In this document: positions 8,787 to 17,234 of the stretch, piece after piece
Layout of the letters: every line of letters begins with the position of its first letter
Numbering within the stretch: the first letter of the stretch is position 1
Translations under genes and position numbers: made by a program
From: Oscillatoriales cyanobacterium PMM_0080
GTDB lineage: Bacteria > Cyanobacteriota > Cyanobacteriia > Cyanobacteriales > Microcoleaceae
DNA length: 58,890 bases
Assembly (NCBI GenBank): GCA_949127775.1
Contig: CASBQF010000175.1
Location: 1-58,890, forward strand
Direction: 5' to 3'
Notes under the pieces: generated by a model
Database searches by the model: none
What the model saw: the letters and a program-made list of their open reading frames with translations, nothing else
Told to the model about the DNA's origin: nothing

Positions 8787-9449
8787 TCATGAAAACAGAG
8801 CTTGCTCAGCCAAGCGCCTGCGTGTCAGCCCTGGCCAGGGTTCACCATTGACTTTATTCCACACAGGAAACTGATTGGCTGCTCCTTGATAATCTCCGTC
8901 GTTCAACAGCTTCAGAAGAGTTGAACCTCCAAAACCTTCTGTTCCTGGGCCCACGTTGAAGCAGAAGCAAACCAGGGCAGAAAACTGGTTGTCATCGATC
9001 TCAACTTCAACGGCATCCTCAACATAGGATTCAAATTTTTCTAAATCTCCGATCAGCAAGTCTTCTGCTTGCTTTTGGCTAATAGTCATTTCTGGAAACA
9101 CATCATCGCCAGTGTGTCCATAACCAATTGTCAAAACTCCACCGCCATCATCATAAGCAGTGAGTTCGCATCCTTCAAACGCAGTGAGAAGTTTAAAGCC
9201 TTCTTGATTGATGTGCTTTGAACCTCTGCGTTCTGCCACATCAGGCGGTTGTTTATCTGGAAGATGAATATGATATGTTTTAGCCATGCTGAACTTTAAA
9301 GCATCAATTAATGCTTTTGTTTGCCCATTAGTCTCCGTGACTTTAATAGCTAGGTCGTCTTTCATTTCGTATGCGCGACCATCGCTGAAGATTTCAAGCG
9401 ATCTTTTTGGCATTTGAGTTTTTGATTTTTTAAAGGTAGATTTAGTCAA
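8787..9449 (-). CDS. GH24 (T4-type) lysozyme, C-terminal PGBD lost
   Basis: A 220-residue muramidase that would cleave the glycan strands of peptidoglycan. Residues 80-220 match the phage-type lysozyme fold. Glu92, Asp101 and Thr107 (FEGCELTAYDDGGGVLTIGYG) keep the Glu-8-Asp-5-Thr spacing of the T4 enzyme, and the RRRLAEQALF end is typical. The first ~70 residues are unassigned and there is no signal peptide. The listed start is a TTG at 9449 with a weak AGGT upstream; an ATG at 9413 is the alternative, and neither start affects the catalytic domain. The reading frame continues past the stop into a peptidoglycan-binding domain. The origin may be a domesticated phage endolysin, but no other phage gene is nearby. 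Confidence 0.85.
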   Translation of the reverse strand: MTKSTFKKSKTQMPKRSLEIFSDGRAYEMKDDLAIKVTETNGQTKALIDALKFSMAKTYHIHLPDKQPPDVAERRGSKHINQEGFKLLTAFEGCELTAYDDGGGVLTIGYGHTGDDVFPEMTISQKQAEDLLIGDLEKFESYVEDAVEVEIDDNQFSALVCFCFNVGPGTEGFGGSTLLKLLNDGDYQGAANQFPVWNKVNGEPWPGLTRRRLAEQALFS

Positions 9450-9790
9450 AAGATACCTGGTGAATATCAGCTAGCACAGAGTACGAGCCTGCCTCTTGCA
9501 ACCAATTGGAAAGAGTGTATTTATTGATAGTTTTTTAAATTGGTTGTGATATCTTATTTTGATTATTACACTTATTGCATGGCAGTATCAAAATTTTTCT
9601 GTAAACCTTTACAAAAATTTATTTTGTCAAGGGAGGACAAACTCTTGACGGTAACAAGAAACTTGAAAAACCCAGCTACAGAATGGTTTAAGCGGATCTG
9701 CCTCAACAATATAGGTAATCGCTATTTTTTCAGCTTTTGATAAGGCAGTTGGAAGCATGAGGCGATTTACTTAACAGCATTCTCATGGGT
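9450..9790. other. Intergenic, AT-rich, no gene recognised
   Basis: A short plus-strand reading frame (66 residues at 9540-9740) has no recognisable features and no supporting context, so I do not call it. The stretch is otherwise unremarkable until the direct repeat at 9791. Confidence 0.5.
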
Positions 9791-9927
9791 AGTTGTAGGG
9801 TGCGGAGCGTACGAAGTTGAGAGGCTTGTTTGAAATTGCAGAAACTGACGCACCCCTAGCTGTAAGGTGCGTCAGTTCTTCAACTTTCAATTATCCACTA
9901 AAAACTCTAGCTGACACTCTACTAACT
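9791..9927. repeat. Long direct repeat, copy A
   Basis: 137 bases that recur almost unchanged at 10432-10569, on the other side of the DUF2442 gene. The unit starts AGTTGTAGGGTGCGGAGCG and contains the inverted pair TGACGCACC / GGTGCGTCA, which can form a hairpin. The copies differ at only a few positions, mainly near the distal end. Confidence 0.85.
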
Positions 9928-9969
9928 AGGTGACGCACCCTACAGAATTCGAGTTTTGCGTATTTTATA

Positions 9970-10422
9970 TCAAGAACTAACGGAAATATTCTTTTTAGGT
10001 CGCCCGCCTTTTTTGCCATTTTGTCTTGCTGCTGCTGATTTAGAGGTTGAAGTTGCCTTTCCTCCCTTTCTACCTAATTCAGCCATCCAAGATTTTGTGC
10101 CAAAAATACCTGCGATAAGTTCGGGAATGCCAAAATCAACATCTAAACTTTCCCAGTGTACGCTGCTACCGGAAGGAGGTAGCCAAACATCAGCAAGTTG
10201 TTCTGGCGAAGCACCTTCTAAGCCTTGCGCCAGTTGTGGCGGAAAAGCAAAAATAGCACCGTTTTTGAGTTTGATCGTAATTAAATCTTCAGACTGATTA
10301 TACTGCACGGATTCGGCACGGGACTCTGTAGCCTCAGCAGTTTTCCATGCTTGCTTGGCTTGAGCTATTTGATATCGGAGATTTTCTTCTGTTAACTCTT
10401 TGTTCCAGTTTCTAGATACCAT
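9970..10422 (-). CDS. DUF2442 domain protein
   Basis: A 150-residue protein. Residues about 35-110 match the DUF2442 pattern (ITIKLKNGAIFAFPPQ, LADVWLPPSGSSVHWESLD, DFGIPELIAGIFG). The C-terminus is basic and rich in Lys, Gly and Ser (RKGGKAT...KKGGRPKK), suggesting nucleic-acid contact. DUF2442 proteins are often found in toxin-antitoxin-like pairs with DUF4160, but no partner is present on either side. The gene is framed by two ~137-bp direct repeats, which suggests that gene plus repeat moved as a unit or that the repeats arose by duplication. Its molecular role is unknown. Confidence 0.8.
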   Translation of the reverse strand: MVSRNWNKELTEENLRYQIAQAKQAWKTAEATESRAESVQYNQSEDLITIKLKNGAIFAFPPQLAQGLEGASPEQLADVWLPPSGSSVHWESLDVDFGIPELIAGIFGTKSWMAELGRKGGKATSTSKSAAARQNGKKGGRPKKNISVSS

Positions 10423-10431
10423 TATAAGTCA

Positions 10432-10569
10432 AGTTGTAGGGTGCGGAGCGTACGAAGTTGAGAGGCTTGTTTGAAATTGCAGAAACTGACGCACCCCTAG
10501 CTATAAGGTGCGTCAGTTCTTCAACTTTCAATTATCCACTAAAACTCTAGCTGACGCACCCTACTAACT
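10432..10569. repeat. Long direct repeat, copy B
   Basis: Second copy of the repeat at 9791-9927, in the same orientation. It lies in the divergent spacer between the DUF2442 gene and the trypsin-WD40 gene, so it may contain or displace promoters for both. Confidence 0.85.
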
Positions 10570-10648
10570 GCAATGTGTGTCAAAATATGCCACAAACCGG
10601 AAAAGTTGTGCGTCTGTTGAGATATTGGTATGTTAAATTGACACAATC

Positions 10649-12292
10649 ATGAATTACAACAGAACTATTCCGGCTATTTTGAGCGCTACGATCGCCCTAA
10701 GCTCGATCGCCCTCATCCCCTTCACATCCCCTCAAATCGCCCTAGCCTTAACCCCCGACGCAGTTAAAACCATCGCCAAACAAATCACCGTGCGCATCCA
10801 GGGGCCAAAAGGCGGATCTGGAGTAATTTTAGAGAAAAAAGGTAGCACATACTATATTCTGACAAACTGGCACGTTGTCGATAAAGCAGGGGATTACGAG
10901 GTTGTAACTCCCGACGGCAAAGCTCACTCTGTATCATATAGCCTCGTGCGGCGAATGCCCGGTGCTGATTTGGCGATCGTCCCCTTCAGCAGCCCTCAAA
11001 GCTACCGTCTCGCTGAATTGGCAAATTCCCCAGCAACTCCGGGAAAAAAGGCGATCGTCGCGGGCTGGCCGACATCTGGCGGTTCCCTCAGACAGCCGAT
11101 TTTCATCGCTACCGAAGGTCAGCTTACGGGTCGCCAAACTCCCTGGAACGGTTATACATTGGTATACAATAACTTGGTGAGAGCGGGGATGAGCGGCGGC
11201 CCGGTGCTCGACGATGCGGGGCGAGTTGTCGCAATTAACGGCATTGTGAGGTTAGAGGAAAATTCGGATAAGATCGTGGCGGCGGGGATAGAAATCAATA
11301 CTTTCATGAAATGGCGATCGACTATTTCGCTACCAGCCCTTCCCCAATCGCCAACAGTCGCAAATCCGAAAACTCCTGTTAATAATCCGCCTCGGAAGCC
11401 CGGAAGTGCGATCGCCTTTGCTGCGACAAATACCCTGAAAGCACCTTCGGAAGTTGTGAGTTCCCTTGCCCTAGCTTCAGCTTATTTTGCCACAGGAAAT
11501 AGCAACGGCACGATCTCAGTTTGGAATTTGCCCAGCGGTGCCTTGAAAAGTACGCTGCGGGGACACGCGGAAGCCGTAAATGCACTGGCTGCGAGTGCGG
11601 ATGGAAAGGTGTTAGCCAGCGGCAGTGACGACAAAACGGTGAAAGTTTGGAATTTAGAAACGGGAACGTTTGTACGCACTTTGCTCGGGCATTCCGGTGC
11701 TGTTTCGAGCGTTGCCGTTAGTCCTGATGGTCAATTTATCGTGAGTGGCAGTTGGGATAAAACGATTAAGGTTTGGAATGCGAAAACGGGAGATTTAGTG
11801 CGGACTTTGACTGGGCATTCTGGATTGGTAAATGCTGTTACTATAAGTCCCGATAGCAAAATTTTAGCTAGTGGTAGCAAGGATGGTTCAATTAGGTTGT
11901 GGAATTTAACTACAGGTCAAGGAATTCGTGCGATTGGCGGCAAAAATTTGTCTGTTTTGTCCTTAGCTTTTACTCCCGATGGCAAGAGTTTGGCGGCGGG
12001 AAATAGTAACGGTACTGTTGGGTTGTGGAATGCGGGAAACGGTCAGTTGATTCGGCGTGTGAGTGGACATACTGACGGAGTTTGGTCTGTGGCTATCAGT
12101 CGGGATGGGAGTATATTGGTTACTGGGAGTTGGGATAAGACTATCAGATTGTGGGATGTGCGATCGGGTGATTTGAGGGGTACTTTGAACGGGCATTCTG
12201 GCTATGTTAGCGCTGTGGCGATTAGCGGGGATGGGAAGATGATTGTGAGTGCTGGTTGGTTGGGGCAGATTAAGATTTGGAAGAGGAGTTAA
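10649..12292 (+). CDS. Secreted trypsin-like serine protease with WD40 beta-propeller
   Basis: A 547-residue protein. Residues 1-33 look like a Sec signal peptide (hydrophobic core, ending ALALTP), so it should act in the periplasm or outside. Residues 45-215 form a trypsin-like domain with His75 (NWHVV), Asp107 (GADLAIV) and Ser182 (GMSGGPV). After a Pro/Asn-rich linker, residues 255-547 hold seven WD40 repeats, one complete propeller, which probably binds protein partners or substrates. This architecture recurs in filamentous cyanobacteria. It reads away from the DUF2442 gene and no operon partner is apparent. The substrate is unknown. Confidence 0.9.
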   Translation: MNYNRTIPAILSATIALSSIALIPFTSPQIALALTPDAVKTIAKQITVRIQGPKGGSGVILEKKGSTYYILTNWHVVDKAGDYEVVTPDGKAHSVSYSLVRRMPGADLAIVPFSSPQSYRLAELANSPATPGKKAIVAGWPTSGGSLRQPIFIATEGQLTGRQTPWNGYTLVYNNLVRAGMSGGPVLDDAGRVVAINGIVRLEENSDKIVAAGIEINTFMKWRSTISLPALPQSPTVANPKTPVNNPPRKPGSAIAFAATNTLKAPSEVVSSLALASAYFATGNSNGTISVWNLPSGALKSTLRGHAEAVNALAASADGKVLASGSDDKTVKVWNLETGTFVRTLLGHSGAVSSVAVSPDGQFIVSGSWDKTIKVWNAKTGDLVRTLTGHSGLVNAVTISPDSKILASGSKDGSIRLWNLTTGQGIRAIGGKNLSVLSLAFTPDGKSLAAGNSNGTVGLWNAGNGQLIRRVSGHTDGVWSVAISRDGSILVTGSWDKTIRLWDVRSGDLRGTLNGHSGYVSAVAISGDGKMIVSAGWLGQIKIWKRS

Positions 12293-12403
12293 GATTTTTT
12301 AACCGCAGAGGGCGCAGAGGGCGCAGAGTGAGAGATGTAGGAGAGAGGTTGGTATTCGATTGAGGAGTGTTATATAGTAGATATTTGGCATAACAAAAAA
12401 ATT

Positions 12404-13051
12404 ATGAGCGAACTAAAGACAAAATTGCCAACAGATACCTGGGTAGTAGCTAGCTGGGAAGAATTTATCGATATGGTAGATAACCCGGCTTACAAAAAAG
12501 CCAAATGCTACTATCGCAACGGACAAATGAGGATTGAAACTATGTCAGTAGGCCCAGATCATGCTAGAGATAATGGAAGCATTTTTTTAGGAGTGAGTCT
12601 GTTCTGTATTGCGAAAGCTATCCCTTTAAATGGTTTGGATAACTGTAGCTACCGGAAAACAGGAGTGCGAGAGTGTCAACCGGATGTATCATATTATATT
12701 GGAGAAAGATCGCAATTAGCACCGAGGGGAACTTCGATCGCAAGTCTTGACGTTACTCCGCCGCCAGATTTGGTCATAGAAGTTGCTGACTCAACCTTGG
12801 CTGATGATATCGGTGAAAAACGGTTGCTTTACGAAGAACTAAAAGTCGCTGAATATTGGGTGGTAGACGTGCAAAAATCAGAAATTATTGCTTTTGCGAT
12901 TATTTCGGATAATGGCAGTCGGCGGATTGTGCGATCGGAGGTTTTGCCGGGATTAACTATTGCTTTGCTAGAAGAGGCTTTGCGGCGGAGTCGCACGGAA
13001 GATCAAGCACAGGTGGGTGCTTGGTTGTTGGCTCAATTTCAGCAGCAGTAA
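12404..13051 (+). CDS. Uma2-family (DUF820) putative endonuclease
   Basis: A 215-residue member of the Uma2/DUF820 restriction-endonuclease-like fold, a family greatly expanded in cyanobacteria. The core is visible as CQPDVSYYI, PPDLVIEVADSTLADD and EKRLLYEELKVAEYWVVD, giving the Asp...Glu arrangement expected of PD-(D/E)XK-like active sites. The family's natural role is unsettled. It is followed after 26 bases by a second, divergent Uma2 gene in the same direction. The leader (12300-12330) contains a dispersed repeat of the AACCGCAGAGGGCGCAGAG type. Confidence 0.88.
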   Translation: MSELKTKLPTDTWVVASWEEFIDMVDNPAYKKAKCYYRNGQMRIETMSVGPDHARDNGSIFLGVSLFCIAKAIPLNGLDNCSYRKTGVRECQPDVSYYIGERSQLAPRGTSIASLDVTPPPDLVIEVADSTLADDIGEKRLLYEELKVAEYWVVDVQKSEIIAFAIISDNGSRRIVRSEVLPGLTIALLEEALRRSRTEDQAQVGAWLLAQFQQQ

Positions 13052-13077
13052 CGATTGATATAGGAATAACAAACATC

Positions 13078-13695
13078 ATGGTTCAATCACCTCCAAGACT
13101 TATAACTATTGATGAATTTATTGTCAACTACGGCGACAGCGATTGTTACGAACTAATTGATGGTGAATTAACGGAAATGGAACCAACAGGGCCGCACGAA
13201 CAAGTATCTGGGTTTCTGGGGCGAAAACTGAATGTAGAAATCGATCGTCTGGATCTATCCTACTTGATTCCCCCTCGCTGTCTCATTAAACTATTAGGAA
13301 CATCGACAGCTTTTCGCCCCGATGTGCTTGTATTAGATCGAGCTAGACTAATTAACGAACCTTTATGGCAACAAGAACCTGTAATTACATCAGGTTCCTC
13401 TATTAAACTGATCGCTGAAGTCGTTAGCACCAACTGGCAGAATGACTACGCCAGAAAAGTTGAAGATTATGCCCTATTAGGAGTGCCTGAGTATTGGATT
13501 GTTGACTATTTGGGTATTGGTGGCAGAGAATATATTGGCAAACCAAAACAGCCGACAGTGACAATTTGTACGCTGCAAGAGGATAACTATCAAAAACAGT
13601 TGTTTCAAAATGACGATCGACTTATTTCTTCAATGTTTCCTGATTTGCAATTAACTGCACAACAAATCTTTGCAGCCGGCAGAATTGCTATGTAG
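13078..13695 (+). CDS. Uma2-family (DUF820) putative endonuclease
   Basis: A 205-residue Uma2 protein with RPDVLVLD, LIAEVVSTNWQNDY and VEDYALLGVPEYWIVD as the family core. I start at the ATG at 13078, just after the previous gene ends. A longer frame starting at 13021 would overlap that gene and has no sequence support. It resembles the Uma2 gene at 44247-44882 more than its upstream neighbour: both share EVVSTNWQ, PEYWIVDY-like, IG-PKQPT and QIF-AG blocks. It is probably cotranscribed with 12404-13051. Confidence 0.88.
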   Translation: MVQSPPRLITIDEFIVNYGDSDCYELIDGELTEMEPTGPHEQVSGFLGRKLNVEIDRLDLSYLIPPRCLIKLLGTSTAFRPDVLVLDRARLINEPLWQQEPVITSGSSIKLIAEVVSTNWQNDYARKVEDYALLGVPEYWIVDYLGIGGREYIGKPKQPTVTICTLQEDNYQKQLFQNDDRLISSMFPDLQLTAQQIFAAGRIAM

Positions 13696-14092
13696 TTGAT
13701 AGTTGTATAGCCTTTCTCAAAAAGATGAGGTATGTCTGGTAATGGGTAAAACGATCGCAGTCTTAGAGATTTCAAGGGTTTGAGGCACTTTTAATCAAGA
13801 TCGGCATACACGCCAGACAGGGCTGGGTACGTACTGTACACTTACATCATTAGTCCGATCGATGCACATCGACTAATCACTGCCGCGAGCCGCACCCTAC
13901 TACTAGCGTCCCGCAAAGAGAGTCCGATCGACTCTTGTGATAAATTAGGTTCTGGCCAGACTACACTAGAATACAAAATCAAATTTTTAATTTCGCCATA
14001 AATGCGATCGACCTCTGTGCTAGCTGGACTCTGCACTTGGCAGAAGAGTCAATCTCAAATCTCAAACCTCAAATCGACATGGCTGCTGAAAC
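13696..14092. other. Intergenic, no gene recognised
   Basis: About 400 bases without a supported gene. Several CGATCG-type sites occur. The region should hold the promoter of the ABC operon that starts at 14093, but no promoter motif stands out. Confidence 0.5.
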
Positions 14093-16183
14093 ATGATTGA
14101 AGTAGAACACTTAAGCAAAACTTACGGTTCAACCGCAGCAATCGCGGACGTGTCTTTCTCGGTCGAATCAGGAGAAATTCTCGGTTTTTTGGGCCCAAAC
14201 GGCGCTGGGAAGACCACAACCATGCGGATTTTGTCGGGATATTTGCCCGCATCCAGCGGTACCGCCCGCATCAATGGCCTCGATGTTCACGAAAACTCGA
14301 TGGGAGTTAGACAGCGTATCGGTTATTTGCCGGAAAATCCGCCGCTGTATCCTGAAATGAGTGTGGAAGGGTTTCTGTTTTTTGTGGCGCGGATTAAGCA
14401 AGTATCGGCGGGCGATATCGCGCGAAGAGTTACTTCGGCGATCGAACGTTGCGGCTTGGTTGAAAAACGCAAAGTTTTAATCCGTAAACTTTCCAAAGGC
14501 TTTAAGCAACGTGTCGGTATCGCCCAGGCGATCGTCCACGATCCACCTGTGATCATCTTAGACGAACCAACCGTCGGGCTCGATCCCCGGCAAATCATCG
14601 AAGTCCGTAACTTAATTAAAAGTCTGGGCGGCCAACATACAATCATTCTTTCGACTCACATTCTGCCGGAAGTCAGCATGACTTGCAACCGCGTCACCAT
14701 CATCAATCGCGGTAAAATCGTCGCTGCGGGTACTCCAGACAATTTGATGGGAGAGTTGGCGGCTGGAGAGGGTTACGAGCTCGAAGTTGAAGGCGAGGCG
14801 GATTTGCTAGAGAGTCTGCTGCTACCTTCAGTGGAAAATTTGCCGGGAGTTCGATCGGTCGAATTGATTCCAAACCAGCAATTTTTAGCCAATCGCTACC
14901 GCCTGCGGGCTTTGTGCGAATCGGACATAGAACCCGGACGAGAAATTGCCGCAGCTATCATCGCCTCTGGGTTCGGACTCTGCGAAATGCGTCGCAATCG
15001 GGCTACTCTCGAAGATGTGTTTTTGAGGCTGACAGCCGCTGAAAACAAACCGGAAGAAACACTGGTGCACAGCGAACCGGAGGTCGATCGCAATCTACAA
15101 GCAGCGACAGATATTCAAGACTCGATCGTGGATGTCGATCGATTGGAATCACCATTGATTGTGGAGGATTTGCCAGTTTTAGACAGGCAAGAGTCGCCCT
15201 ATGATTCTCAACCTGAACCTGAACCGGAACCAGTTGCGGAAATTGTCGAGTCGATCGAACTTCCTGAACCGGAATCTGAACCAGTTGCGGAAATTGTCGA
15301 GTCGATCGAACTTCCGGAATCCGAACCAGTTGCAGAAGTTGTAGAGTCGATCGAACTTCCCGAACCGGAATCTGAACCAGTTGCGGAAATTGTCGAGTCG
15401 ATCGAACTTCCTCAACCTGAACCAGTTGCAGAAGTTGTAGAGTCGATCGAACTTCCCGAACCGGAATCCGAACCAGTCGCGGAAATTAGAGAGTCGATCG
15501 AACTTCCCGAACCGGAATCTGAACCAGTTGCGGAAATTGTCGAGTCGATCGAACTTCCTGAATCCGAACCAGTTGCGGAAATTCCAGCAACAGTAAGCGA
15601 TTTAGAACCTGAATTGCAATCAGTTGCACATTTTCTGGAAATTGCAGAGAGACAAGAGTCGATCGAACTTCCTTCACCAGAAACGGTTGTCGAGACACAA
15701 AGGTCGATCGAACTTCCCGAACCGGAAGCAGCAGTTATAGAAACACTAGAATCGATTGACGATTCTCCATCCGAACCGCCTCCGGTTCCAGATTTTCTGC
15801 AAATTGCCAAAAAATCGGAGTCGATCGAACTTCCTCAACCTGAAACGGTTGTTGAGACTGTAGAGTCGATCGAACTTCCTCAACCTGAAACCGTTGTTGA
15901 GACACCAGAGTCGATCGAACTTCCTCAACCTGAAACCGTTGTTGAGACACAAAGGTCGATCGAACTTCCTCAACCTGAAACGGTTGTCGAGACACAAAGG
16001 TCGATCGAACTTCCTCAGCCTGAAACTCCACCAGTTGTCAGAAATAGACAAGCTAAGAAAAGACCACAACCGACAACTAGCGGTTCTCCAGAACAACCAC
16101 CTGCTACCAGAAAGCGACAAATAGAAAAAAAGCCACAGAATAATGACGACAGCACAAAACCACCCACAGGCGACTCAACATAA
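14093..16183 (+). CDS. GldA-like ABC-2 ATPase with long repetitive acidic tail
   Basis: A 696-residue protein. Residues 1-310 are an ABC-2 type ATPase, with Walker A GPNGAGKT at 34-41, a degenerate signature LSKGF, Walker B VIILDEPTVGLD and an H-loop (ILSTHIL). From about residue 345 the protein becomes an acidic Pro/Glu-rich tail with about 14 SIELP-centred repeats, ending in a basic Lys/Arg/Pro-rich segment. Homologues normally stop near residue 310-340. With the permease at 16240 and the auxiliary protein at 18185 it forms a GldA-GldF-GldG-like system, a set known from gliding bacteria. Whether it serves motility, slime or polysaccharide export here is not shown. The tail may tether partners in the cytoplasm (inference). 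Confidence 0.88.
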   Translation: MIEVEHLSKTYGSTAAIADVSFSVESGEILGFLGPNGAGKTTTMRILSGYLPASSGTARINGLDVHENSMGVRQRIGYLPENPPLYPEMSVEGFLFFVARIKQVSAGDIARRVTSAIERCGLVEKRKVLIRKLSKGFKQRVGIAQAIVHDPPVIILDEPTVGLDPRQIIEVRNLIKSLGGQHTIILSTHILPEVSMTCNRVTIINRGKIVAAGTPDNLMGELAAGEGYELEVEGEADLLESLLLPSVENLPGVRSVELIPNQQFLANRYRLRALCESDIEPGREIAAAIIASGFGLCEMRRNRATLEDVFLRLTAAENKPEETLVHSEPEVDRNLQAATDIQDSIVDVDRLESPLIVEDLPVLDRQESPYDSQPEPEPEPVAEIVESIELPEPESEPVAEIVESIELPESEPVAEVVESIELPEPESEPVAEIVESIELPQPEPVAEVVESIELPEPESEPVAEIRESIELPEPESEPVAEIVESIELPESEPVAEIPATVSDLEPELQSVAHFLEIAERQESIELPSPETVVETQRSIELPEPEAAVIETLESIDDSPSEPPPVPDFLQIAKKSESIELPQPETVVETVESIELPQPETVVETPESIELPQPETVVETQRSIELPQPETVVETQRSIELPQPETPPVVRNRQAKKRPQPTTSGSPEQPPATRKRQIEKKPQNNDDSTKPPTGDST
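15221..16026 (+). repeat. Coding minisatellite, GTCGATCGAACTTCC core
   Basis: About 14 repeat units inside the ABC ATPase gene, each with a core close to GAGTCGATCGAACTTCC, encoding (E/R)SIELP. Units differ in the Pro/Glu/Ser spacer that follows. Two blocks are separated by more diverged sequence (about 15585-15650 and 15730-15815). Confidence 0.85.
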
Positions 16184-16185
16184 AC

Positions 16186-16232
16186 CAATTACCAATTCCC
16201 AATTCCCAATTACCAATTCCCCAATTTCCCAG
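16186..16232. repeat. CCAATT(A/C)-type short tandem repeats
   Basis: The spacer between the ATPase and permease genes consists almost entirely of degenerate heptamers such as CCAATTA and CCAATTC, an STRR-like family that recurs in many spacers of this window. Confidence 0.75.
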
Positions 16233-16239
16233 GTTAGTA

Positions 16240-17031
16240 ATGCTTAGAAACATTGTCGCCATTTACCGCAAAGAACTGCAAAGCTACTTTGCCTCACCAT
16301 TAGCATATGCAATCGCCGCAGTTTTTTGGCTGATCACCGGCTACTTTTTAATCGCTATTCTCCTAGCCCCCGACGGATTAATTCCCCAAATCTCCCAGCG
16401 AGACCAAATGGGAATTACCGAACCTGCGATCGATGTAGCCTACGAATTCCTGCAACTGTTTCTGCGCATCATGGGTTCCCTTTCATTATTCGTATTACCC
16501 GCACTTTCAATGGGACTTTACGCAGAAGAACGCAAACGCGGCACCTTAGAACTTTTAGCAACATCTCCCTTAACAAACTGGGCAGTTGCTACGGGCAAAC
16601 TCCTCGGTGTTTTAACATTTTACACCACAATGTTGCTGCCCCTACTCTTCTGCGAGGCGATCGCCCTAAGTTCATCAACCCCACCCGTACCTCCAGGCGT
16701 CCTACTGCTAGGACACGGCGGCTTAATCTTACTAGCAGCCGCCGTATTGTCCCTCGGAATGTTCATTTCCTCCCTCACAGACAGCACAATTCTATCAGCC
16801 ATCTTCACTTTCGCTCTAGTATTATTTTTGTGGGTAATCGATGCCGTCGCCGTCAGTATCGGCGGCCCCTTCGGCTCAGCATTAGGACAGTTGTCACTCC
16901 TCACAAATTATACTAATCTTGTCAAGGGAGTTTTCGATACCAGCAGTTTAATTATGTTTGCCAGTTACATCATTTTAGGAGTGTTTCTCACCGCCCAATC
17001 CATCGACGCTTTACGATATCAGCGTTCTTAA
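16240..17031 (+). CDS. GldF-like ABC-2 permease
   Basis: A 263-residue integral membrane protein with about six hydrophobic segments. A conserved cytoplasmic motif, EERKRGTLELLATSP, is typical of ABC-2 permeases of the GldF/NosY group. It follows the ATPase gene by 56 bases and is read in the same direction; together they should form the transport core. The natural substrate cannot be told from the sequence. Confidence 0.87.
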   Translation: MLRNIVAIYRKELQSYFASPLAYAIAAVFWLITGYFLIAILLAPDGLIPQISQRDQMGITEPAIDVAYEFLQLFLRIMGSLSLFVLPALSMGLYAEERKRGTLELLATSPLTNWAVATGKLLGVLTFYTTMLLPLLFCEAIALSSSTPPVPPGVLLLGHGGLILLAAAVLSLGMFISSLTDSTILSAIFTFALVLFLWVIDAVAVSIGGPFGSALGQLSLLTNYTNLVKGVFDTSSLIMFASYIILGVFLTAQSIDALRYQRS

Positions 17032-17112
17032 AAACAACAACGGGCATCGGACATCGGACATCGGGCCGAAGAGCATCAGGAATTAATCTGCCTACTGACT
17101 TCTTCCTTTTTC

Positions 17113-17187
17113 CCATCCGTTACAAAATCCGTTGCCGAACTTCTACCCATCCGTTACATCCGTTACAAAATCCGTTGCCGAACTTCC
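17113..17187. repeat. Repeat of CCATCCGTTACAAAATCCGT type, two copies
   Basis: Two near-identical units (17113-17144 and 17147-17187) lie just upstream of the Rpn-type gene. A related tandem pair with the same ATCCGTTGCC core lies at 49754-49842, so this is a dispersed family. Confidence 0.75.
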
Positions 17188-17234
17188 TTCAGCTATATTT
17201 TCAGGGTAAATGATTCTACCAAGTAAATCAAACA

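Noticed and set aside
7641-9449. Prophage lysis cassette
   Set aside because: Lysozyme and M15 genes look phage-like, but no holin, capsid, tail, integrase or attachment site is visible nearby.
15179-16120. Several open frames on both strands across the ABC ATPase tail
   Set aside because: They are by-products of the in-phase minisatellite; repeats keep all frames open. Only the plus-strand frame continues from a recognisable ATPase domain.
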